In this document: positions 55,763-64,000 of the stretch, piece after piece | Layout of the letters: every line of letters starts with the position of its first letter | Numbering within the stretch: position 1 is the stretch's first letter | From: Galeopsis tetrahit | Taxonomy: Eukaryota > Streptophyta > Magnoliopsida > Lamiales > Lamiaceae | Length of the DNA: 64,000 nucleotides | Assembly: GCA_963675135.1 (NCBI GenBank) | Contig: OY776120.1 | Coordinates: 19,682,001-19,746,000 of the forward strand | Direction: 5' to 3' | Position numbers and translations under genes: made by a program | The notes under the pieces: generated by a model | The model's database searches: none | What the model saw: the letters and a program-made list of their open reading frames with translations, nothing else | What the model was told of the DNA's origin: nothing

Positions 55763-56009
55763 ACCTATCCCAAATCAGCCTCCACACATGTGTATTAACT
55801 TTTAGCGGTGCAATCTTGTTCCACACAATTTTGAATCCATCCTTCATTCCTCTTGTCAATTGCGTTGTAACTCGGTTGCTTGGCACTAACTCATAAGCTC
55901 CCTTCGGGCTGAAATTCCCGGATGGTGATAGCTTCCATCTCCATGAATCCTCCTCCCCTGGTGTAGGTATATCCCTGTCTGTTAGGATTAATGCAATATT
56001 GGATGTCAT
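55763..56009 (-). pseudogene. LINE reverse-transcriptase zinc-binding domain, proximal half
   Basis: Minus-strand reading MTSNIALIL...SWRWKLSPSGNFSPKGAYEL...IVWNKIAPLKVNTHVWRLIWDR is the start of a zf-RVT domain. It is cut by element F inside the codons following WDR, and its partner lies at 50880-51239. The upstream RT and endonuclease parts are absent; element E begins about 25 bp away. Confidence 0.8.
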
Positions 56010-56034
56010 CTAGTTTCTATGCTATCAGAAGAGT

Positions 56035-56600
56035 TGTTAGTGTTCTGATCTTGGAGTTCAGCAAAGTTGGGTTAAAGTGTAACACAACTGATAAGGTTTA
56101 GTGGTCTTATTAGGTGTCAACTGATCTGATAAGAGTTTGGACAACTCTGCTGATGCAAGTCGTCTGAAGTCATTTCAAGAGAGTTGGGGCCAAGTCTACT
56201 GAAGCCAACTCAGCTGATCCTAAGTTTGCTGAGTCAAGTCTGCTGAATTCTAGTTTTTTAGAGTTAGTTAATTCTGTTATTTCTGTTAGTTAGTTAGTTG
56301 GTTAGTGGCGGTTATCCAATGCATTGTACATCTATAAATACACCATCTAGTGCATAGGTTGTAGGTTACTGAAACTGAGAGTTTTGAGAGATCAAGCTTA
56401 GTGAATACTTGTAATCTATAACTTTCATTTGTGATTAGTGAAGAGAGTCTTCTATCCTCCGTGGACGTAGATCATTTGATCGAACCACGTAAATCCTGTG
56501 TTCTTTCTTTGAGTTCTTTATTCGTTTCAATTCTTTGCGTTTCTAGTTATCTTGATTTATCATTTGTGAGGAGTTGCTTTGTGGATACAATTCCATAACA
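56035..56600 (+). repeat. 5' LTR of Copia E
   Basis: Starts TGTTAGTGTTCTG and ends TTCCATAACA, with matching TGTTA/TAACA ends; about 566 bp. The left edge is inferred. A TATA box TATAAATA lies at 56333-56340. The following sequence (ATTGACGCAGTCTGTGGGAA) is where the primer-binding site should be and is not the usual initiator-Met form. Confidence 0.6.
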
Positions 56601-56646
56601 ATTGACGCAGTCTGTGGGAAGTCGAAAGATAGTCAAGAATCAAGAA

Positions 56647-57894
56647 ATGGGCTTTGTGAAATTGGAGACAGAGAAATTCAATGGTAAGACAGATTTTGGT
56701 TTATGGAAAGCCAAGATGAAGTCTCTGCTGTCACACCATGGGCTGAAAGAGGCCCTTACTCCCCTTGACCCTGCTGCATCCGATGCAGACAAGGCCAAGA
56801 AAGAAGAGCTTATGGAAAAAGCTTACAACATTGTTGTTCTGAGTTTGGGAGACAATGTTTTCAGAGAAGTTATGAAGGAGAAGGATGTTGCTGGAGTATT
56901 TGAGGCATTAGATGATCTGTATTTGGCACAATCTTTGTCAAATCAGATGTTTATGGAAAGGAAGCTCAATAATTTCAAGATGTCAGATGACAAAACCTTT
57001 GATGAGCAGTTAATAGAGTTCATGCAAGCAGTTGATGATCTTGAGTATGTTGGAATTACCTTGGAAGATCACAAGAAGTCTTTTCTACTCTTAGAGGCAC
57101 TACCACCTTCATATGACAGCTTAAAAAATGCTTTGCTGATTACCAAGGAGGGTAAGGCAAAATTCAAAGAAGTCTTGTCTATACTGAAGACCAAGAGTTT
57201 ACATGTAGCAAACTCAACCAAGAAGACCAAGAACCAAGTTGAGGGTCTTAACATCAAACTGAAGAATGACAAGAAAGGAGGGCAAGGCAAGAAGTTCCAT
57301 GCCAAGCCAAACCACAAGAAAAATAGATATGTAGTCAAGAACAAAGCTTGCTACAAATGCCATAAAGAAGGACATTTCATAAAAGATTGTCCTGAGCATA
57401 AGAAGTGTACTGATGCTGCTAAAGCTGATGTAGTAGAAGCAAAAGGGTATGATAGTGCTGAAGTGATAAGCATAACAGATAACAAACTTGTTAATGAATG
57501 GGTGTTAAATTCTGGGTGTTCTTTTCATATGTGCCCTACCAAATCTTGGTTTCAAAACCTTGAAATGATGGATGGAGGATCAGTCTTGTTGGGTAATGAT
57601 GAAAGTTGCTCTGTGAGAGGAATTGGCACTGTGAGGGTGAAGATGTTTAATGATAAACATGTGATCCTGACCAATGTCAGATTTGTTCCAGATTTGAAGA
57701 GAAATCTTATATCTCTTGGCACACTAAATGCTTTGGGTTATGAATTCAAGACAGAAAGAGGATGTCTGCTGGTTACCAAAGCTGATAGAATAGTGATGCA
57801 AGGGAAGAAGTCTAATGGGATATATTCTTTAATTGGTGAGACAATTACATGTGCTGCTGATGTTACCATGAGTGCTGATGATGCTATGCTTACC
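56647..57894 (+). pseudogene. Copia E gag-protease, 3' truncated
   Basis: The ATG at 56647 (MGFVKLETEKFNGKTDFGLW) opens 416 codons before D cuts in. A UBN2-type capsid region (about residues 5-200), basic linker, CCHC knuckle (CYKCHKEGHFIKDC, about 250) and aspartic protease region (EWVLNSGCSFHMCP, then LLGND, VRFVPDLKRNLISLG) are present. The protease catalytic Asp of the usual DSG is Asn here (AAT at 57508-57510), so this copy could not self-process even before truncation. The track-style upstream TTG start is not used. Confidence 0.8.
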
Positions 57895-59531
57895 TGTTGG
57901 GAAATAAAATGATTTTGATTAAGATACCAAAACCCCTGATTGATGATGATCAGATTAGTTGAGATACAGTCTTGAAAAGTATTAGTCTAGTTGTCTCGGG
58001 ATAGTTGAGACAGTAAAAATGCCTAAGTCTAAATCTCAGAAATGTTGTGAGATTTATAGTTCAGGGTAGTTGTCCAAAGCTGAAATGTTAGGCAGCTTGT
58101 TGGGTTTTAGTTGACAGGACAAGTTTGCTGAGTATACAAGACAAGCTGACTGAAGTGGATAACATGGCTGAAAGATCAAAGAGTGATAAGGCAAAGCTTC
58201 ATGCACTGATAAGAACTGTTTCAGATTAATTGAAGTGCCAATGATCAAGAGCATTAAATGCTATGGTCACAGAAGACATATTTAATGAAGCATTTATTGC
58301 CATCAAGCCTGAACTAAGCATTGAAGTCTTAGAAGCATTAAAGACTGAAGCATTGAATGAATGTTGGAACATTCTAGTTTGCAGCAGGAATGTTCAGGGG
58401 AGTTGTCCCATCTGACCGTTGGTTGAGTGTAGAGTCTGCCACAAATCAACCTTGGGAAATGTGCATATTTGGAAACTGACACAAGTCATCTCAGCCGCAT
58501 TTTTTCAGAAGTCAACACATTCATTCAAGCAACCATTAAAAAAGCTTTTACACAGTGGATAATAGGATGTCAAGCTTCATAACCGTTTCAATGGTGCTGC
58601 AAATAGACAAGTTTGAAATGCTATCTCTCCAACGGATAGTTGATCAAATTTGCCTATAAATTCAGAAGTGATCAAAGGATTCAAGCATCCAACTACTTGT
58701 TATCAAACTATCATCAAGCATTCAAAGGAAACCAAAGCTGTTCTTAAGAATCCCAAGTTTCCTGATCACTTCAAATAGATAAGCCAATTCTTATCCCAAA
58801 CTTAGCATTGAGATATCCTAAGCCTTTACACTTTTCTTATTGTAAAGGATATCTCTACTAGTTGGAACCAAACCTCAAACACTTACCTCATTTAGTAAAG
58901 GAGTGTTTGTTGTAGAAGTAAGGAGTTAAGGACTGTTATTGAGAAACACAGTCTTAACTCAGAGAGATTGAGCACTAGGACTCAGATTATCCTAGGGATC
59001 AAAGCACTAAGGGAGTGTTGTTGATCAGTGCACCTTGGCACTATAAAACAAGCTAATTCCATTGTTAAGGAATTATCCTGTTCAATCAGGGAAAGTGGAT
59101 GTAGGAGTATTGAGACTCTGAACCACTATAAACTACTGTGCCATTTACTTACTGCCTTCATTCTATTGTTTGCATTTCTTTTCTCTCAATCATTCATTTT
59201 CAAAGGAGGCAATTCAGTAAGATAAGAAAAACTGTTTTGGACAAAGTCCCTGATTCACTGTTTGCTTTCAGAAATTAACTTGGAGTATTTCTTCAAAGAA
59301 AAGGCCAACCACATTCCGCACTTAGAAAATCTCTTAGATATCTATTCAACTGATCACTGTCTAGTTTTCAGTAGGACAGTTATCTTTGGAAGATCTCTCA
59401 GGCAAGTTGTCAAGACAACCTTCCTGATCAAACCATCTACTGTTTTTAAAGAAGAAAAAGAAGAATTTGCATACACAAGTGCATTCCCCCCCCCCCCATA
59501 CACTTGTTTCATACTCCATCAAGGACCAACA
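57895..59531 (+). repeat. 5' LTR of Copia D
   Basis: Starts TGTTGGGAAATAAAATG and ends CAAGGACCAACA, 1,637 bp. It matches the inverted solo LTR at 54142-55725 along its length and the C LTR at both ends. Confidence 0.9.
58655..58662 (+). promoter_or_regulatory. Candidate TATA box in LTR of Copia D
   Basis: TATAAATT at mid-LTR; a second candidate, TATAAAA, lies near 59041-59047 and is the only one kept in C's shorter LTR. Confidence 0.4.
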
Positions 59532-59533
59532 AG

Positions 59534-59544
59534 TGGTATCAGAG
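59534..59544 (+). other. Primer-binding site of Copia D
   Basis: TGGTATCAGAG two bases after the LTR end; the 12th base is T instead of C. Confidence 0.85.
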
Positions 59545-59671
59545 TAGGGGTTCAAAGACCACTGCCTCTGAAAAATCCAACTGATTTTCAAATCACATCA
59601 TTTCTGTGGTCACTGAACTGATCCAAATTTCTGAAAAACCTATTTGTGTTATCTAACCTATTTCTATAGAA

Positions 59672-62141
59672 ATGGCTAACAATGCAGTTCCAGGAGATGC
59701 TGTCAATACCATTAACAACATGGGTCCAAATCAAGTGAACCATATTTCACATCATAAACTGCCAATGATCTCAATTGAGAACTATGATTTCTGGAAGATC
59801 AGGATGAGAGCACATCTTACCTGCCAGCATGATGAAATGCTCAAAGTCATCAGTAGAGGACCATTCACCTTCACCAAGCTAAATCCCAAGGTCACTGATG
59901 CTCAGAAAGCAGACCCAAGGGAGCTATTGCCAAAAGATGAGGATGAACTGACAGCAGAAGAGAGAAAAAGGCACAATCTGAACTACATTGCCATGAACAC
60001 CTTGTACCAGACTATTCCAGATGCAGTGATGGGAAGAGTGTATCATTGCACCACAGCAAAAGAGATCTGGGATACCCTAGCACTTATGTGTGAAGGTACC
60101 CAAAAGATCAAAGAAAATAAACTTCAAGTGGCCATCCAAAAGTATGAGCAATTCACTATGGAGCCCAATGAAACCATTGATCATCTTGATGGCAGATTCA
60201 CTGACATCATGAATGAGATGAATTCTCTGGGCAAGTTCTATGCCAAAAGAGAAGTTGCACTGAAAATTCTAAGAAGTCTCACATCCAAATGGGACATATA
60301 TTCAGTCATGATGCAGAACACCAACAATCTTGACAACATGCCTATGCAGCAGGTGTTCTCTGAACTCAAAGCATATGAGTTTGATCTAAACAGGAAGAAA
60401 GTACATGAAGAGCCATCCTCCTCAAGCAAAGGTGTTGCATTCAAGGCTGCTGAGTCAGAAAAGAAGAATGCACAGAAAACATCTCAAACTGTCTCCAAGA
60501 CTGAGATGAAGGAAGAGTTGGCACTCATGGCAAAGAGATTTGAAAAGCTCAACTCCAGATTTGGTAGATACAAAAAGTTCTACCAAGACAACGGGACCAG
60601 GAGAAGATACAGTTCTCTTGACAACAAATCAGAGGACAAACTCTCTGATGAAAAGAAGGCTGACAAGTATGCTGACAAAAAGAAGTACAGCAAAGGTAAA
60701 TCATCATCATCCAGGAGGAAGGAGTCCTCAAGCAAGAAAAATGATGATGAAGATGTGTGTTACAACTGCCAGAAAAGGGGCCACTTTCAGTATGATTGTC
60801 CTGACCTCAGTTCAAAGGAAAGAGAGGCAGAACAAAAGAGACAAAAGACTGAACAACATGAAGGCTATGATAGCAGGAGAATCAGCAAGTGAAGAAAGTG
60901 TGTACTCATCTGATGATGGGTTGTTCTCCAACAGTGACAGTGAAGAAGACTGTCAAATGGCCTTTGAAAATGAAGAGGTATGTTCATCCTCCAACTCTTC
61001 TAATGACACACATGAATCTAGTGAAATCCACTTTAATTTTGGAAAGTTATTGGAAGATTTCACCAGAATGCAAGAAGTATGCAATATGGCATTGAGAGAA
61101 AATGAACAGTTGAGATCTAAAGTCAAAATCACCAACCTTCCTGAATCAGAGGTTGACATCAGATCAACTGAGTTGTATCAACAGATTGTGAGAGAACACA
61201 GTGAATTGTCTCTCAAAGTCTCTGAACAACAAAAGTTGATTGATGAACAAAATCTGCTTCTGAAGAAAAAGGATTTTGACCTTAGGACTCTTCAAGCTAA
61301 ATTTGATAATCTCTCAAATGAATTTGATACTCTTAAATTAAGTGAGGGGAGTCTGAAACTGAAAATGTCTGCCTTGAACAAATCTGCTAAGGCAATAGAG
61401 GAAATTCAAGGGTTTCAAAGACCAATGGCTCAAAGAAGTGGATTAGGCTATAATCCATTTGAACCCTCACCTGGTCTTAGCATTGCTTCAACAAGCAATA
61501 CTAAAATGATCTTTGTAAAGTCAGTGGCTCAGCAAAAAGAAAATGAAATGGAAGTGAATGAGCCACTGATCAAGGGTAAGGGTAAAGAAACTCTTATACC
61601 TACTCAAGTAAACAATGCTTCTAGACCCAAACCTAAGGAAAAGGTTAAGAACATTGTATACAAGAGGAATGAGGTTCAGAAGGGGAGAACCAATGGAAGG
61701 CCAACCCAACTGAACACTCATCAGTGGAGTTGTCTAAAAACTGTTCAGAAGAGGCCAACTCAAATGAGGCAACCTCAACTGGACAGATTAAGGCCCAACC
61801 CCACTGACAGGTATAACAGCTTCAGGAAGCCTGGACCTTTCATGCCAAAGGGAAAAGGCCATCCAAACTCCTATCCACAAAGGTCTTACCAAGCTGCACC
61901 TAAGTCTAGTAACTTCAGGAGACATGTCCCAAAGAAACTCACCAACACTCCTGAACCTTACAAGGCTAACTCCCATGCACAGAAACCACCTAAGGCATTT
62001 CAGGGTAGGACTGTGTATGTAGATGTAAATGGGAATCAAGTCAGTCACTTTGAATCAATCAGAGTAATTAGGCAGATTTGGGTTCCAAAAGGTACAGCTA
62101 ACCCCCTAGGACCCAACATTCAAAGGGTACCTAAAGTCTGA
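59672..62141 (+). pseudogene. gag of Copia D, single frameshift
   Basis: The ATG at 59672 (MANNAVPGD) opens DUF4219/UBN2-like capsid sequence and a CCHC knuckle (CYNCQKRGHFQYDC). Shortly after the knuckle, at about 60820-60835, the frame that matches C's gag changes. The second part (MKAMIAGESASEES... to VPKV) is open to TGA at 62139-62141. Domain order and length equal C's 823-residue gag, so one small indel inactivates an otherwise complete gene. Confidence 0.85.
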
Positions 62142-62143
62142 CT

Positions 62144-64000
62144 TTGCAGGACTGCAAGGACCACAAGAAGAGGAGAAGCATCAACAAGAAAACAGCATGG
62201 TACTTGGACAGTGGATGTTCAAGACACATGACTGGAAACAAGGAGCTTCTCTCAGAGTTCATTGAAAAAGATGGTCCTTCAGTAACCTTTGGAGATAGCT
62301 CTCAAGGAATCACAAGAGGTTATGGTACATTAAATATTGGTAGTGTAAAAATTACTGATGTTTCATATGTTCTAGGCCTAAAATATAACTTGCTATCTAT
62401 AAGTCAGATTTGTGATAAAGGATATAGTGTTGAATTTGCACCAAATGAATGTATTATAAAAAACAAATCAACACAACAGGTGCTACTAACATGGGTGAGA
62501 AAGGGAAATATCTATTTTGCAGATTGGAGCAAAACCCCTGAAGCAGTCTGTCTTGTTGCCAAAAACACAAATGAGCAGAGCTGGCTGTGGCACAAAAGAC
62601 TGAATCACCTGAACTTCAAAACCATCAACAAACTGGTAAGGAACTCTCTAGTGAAAGGGCTGCCAAATCAAGTGTTCTCTAAGGAACATGTATGCCAGCC
62701 ATGTCAGGAAGGAAAATAGATCAAAGCTTCATTCAAAGGAAAACCTGTCATTTCAACTGAGAGAGTCCTTCAACTATTGCATATGGATTTATTTGGTCCA
62801 ATTATCCCAGTAAGTATTAATGGAAGAAAATATGCTCTAGTTGTTGTTGATGATTTTTCCAGGTACACTTGGGTGGTATTTCTCCTGAACAAAAAGGAAA
62901 CCAAGTCAAGCTACCTGAATTGATGATGAGATTGAGCAATGAAAAGGGCCTAAGCATTGTCAAGATCAGATCAGACAAAGGCACAGAATTCATAAACTCA
63001 TACATCAATGAGTACTGCAGCAAGAATGGCATCACACATGAGACTTCAGCAGCAAGAACACCTCAACAAAATGGTGTTGCTGAAAGAAGGAACAGAACCT
63101 TGAAAGAAGCAGCAAGAACACTAATTGCTGAAACCAAATTGCCTAAAAGGTTCTGGGCTGAAGCCATCAACACTGCATGCCACACTCAAAACAGGTCCTT
63201 AATCACTAAAGGACAAGGTAAAACTCCATATGAAATATGGAAAGGTAGATTGCCCACTGTTGCCTATTTTCATATATTTGGTTGCAAGTGTTTCATTCAC
63301 AATAATGGGAAAGAGCAATTGAAAGCTTTTGACAGCAAAGCTGATGAAGGAATATTTGTTGGATATTCACAAATCAACAAAGCTTATAGAGTCTACAATT
63401 ATAAAACCCTTGTTGTGGAAGAAACACCTCATGTTGTGTTTGATGAATCTATTAATGAGTTCAGGGATAGAAACCTGAATATTGATGAGATAACACAAAG
63501 AACAACCAGATTGAGGCTTCAAAGCAAGGAAACAGTGTTTGTAGATGTTGCCCAGCCTGAACTCCATGAAAATCAGAAATTGGACAACCTACCTGATGGC
63601 AATCAACTAGAGGACAACCAACCTGAAGGAGAAATTGAACTGACTGAATCCATCCCAGTTCAAAATTAGAACAGGTACCAAAGAACACTGAGGAAGCACT
63701 TCAAGACACCAACTGGATTATTGCCATGTAAGAAGAGCTAAACCAGTTTACCAGGAATGAAGTATGGGAACTGGTGGAAAGGCCGACTCATCAAGATGTC
63801 ATTGGAACCAAATGGGTATTCAAAAATAAGAAGAATGAAAATGACATCATTGTGAGAAACAAAGCAAGACTGGTGGCCAAAGGATACTGTCAATCTGAAG
63901 AGATTGATTATGATGAAACATTTGCACCAGTGGCCAGACTTGAGGCAATCGGACTCTTCTTAGCATATGCAGCTCACATGAGGTTCAAAGTATATCAAAT
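62144..64000 (+). pseudogene. pol of Copia D, multiply broken and cut by window edge
   Basis: Protease (WYLDSGCSRHMTG) and pre-integrase are open to TAG at 62717, where C has Gln. The same frame carries HMDLFGPI and VVVDDFSRYTW to about 62900, where one base is lost. Integrase continues (IRSDKGTEF, PQQNGVAERRNRTL) to TAG at 63667. The linker before RT is deleted, TAA at 63729 replaces another Gln codon, and RT begins (GTKWVFKNKK, YDETFAPVARLEAI) and runs off the edge. Not functional. Confidence 0.85.

Larger units (their letters stand above)
56035..57894 (+). mobile_element. Copia element E (Tork/Tnt1-like), truncated by insertion of D
   Basis: 5' LTR followed by gag and protease in one ORF, stopping at 57894 where D's LTR (TGTTGGGAAATAAAATG) begins. 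The rest of E lies beyond the window, if it exists. Lineage from gag and protease motifs. Confidence 0.75.
57895..64000 (+). mobile_element. Copia element D (family of C and the solo LTR), degenerate, runs off the edge
   Basis: 5' LTR, primer-binding site, gag and most of pol to the edge of the window. It is inserted in E. Gag and pol match element C closely but carry frameshifts, stops and deletions. Confidence 0.85.

Overview
This is a plant nuclear window. The evidence is GT-AG introns of about 70-85 bases, a plant-type bHLH transcription factor, an LRR receptor-kinase relic, and plant lineages of Copia, Ty3/gypsy, CACTA, hAT, Mutator-like, Stowaway and LINE elements. It is probably a eudicot; no gene seen fixes the species. 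No rRNA gene, functional tRNA gene or CRISPR array was seen. Host genes are confined to the first 5 kb; nearly all the rest is transposable element, much of it nested.

Layout. 1-390 (minus): 5' part of a bHLH gene running off the left edge, with a likely 5'UTR intron and TATA box. 1.6-2.8 kb: a TIR element. 2.95-4.53 kb (minus): a broken LRR receptor-like pseudokinase gene. 4.66-10.3 kb: a chain of small DNA transposons, several with exact target-site duplications (TSDs): Mutator-like 4661-5622, Stowaway 5852-6147, hAT 7404-8039, Mutator-like 9364-10319.

11.0-39.4 kb is a retrotransposon pile-up. Copia A (plus, decayed, RT deleted) is cut by the 3' LTR of Copia B (minus; only the third-ORF region and 3' LTR remain). 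B abuts Copia C (minus), which has intact gag and pol ORFs, a broken third ORF and a 5' LTR, but no 3' LTR in the window. C borders the 3' end and LTR of a Ty3/gypsy element (H), which carries a collapsed Copia (G, TSD ATTAT) and a hAT MITE (TSD GTAGTTGG).

39.4-45.3 kb is AT-rich with tandem duplications, a perfect 27-bp palindrome, and inverted AT-rich arms flanked outside by GC-rich islands. 45281-50009 is a whole CACTA element (3-bp TSD TTG) with dense subterminal repeats, a TNP2 C-terminal remnant, a five-exon TNP1-type gene and an internal tRNA-derived SINE-like unit.

50.9-56.0 kb is a three-layer nest: a LINE fragment split by a small LTR element (F), itself split by a solo LTR with TSD TCTAT. 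56.0-64 kb holds a truncated Tork/Tnt1-like Copia (E) cut by Copia D (plus, degenerate), which belongs to the same LTR family as the solo LTR and is related to C; D runs off the right edge.

How they work together: C gag plus pol would supply capsid, protease, integrase, RT and RNase H, and could in principle act in trans on related LTR copies (the solo LTR, D). The CACTA element lacks a transposase catalytic core and would need TNP2 from elsewhere. Everything was read by eye; family names rest on motifs and arrangement, not on database searches.
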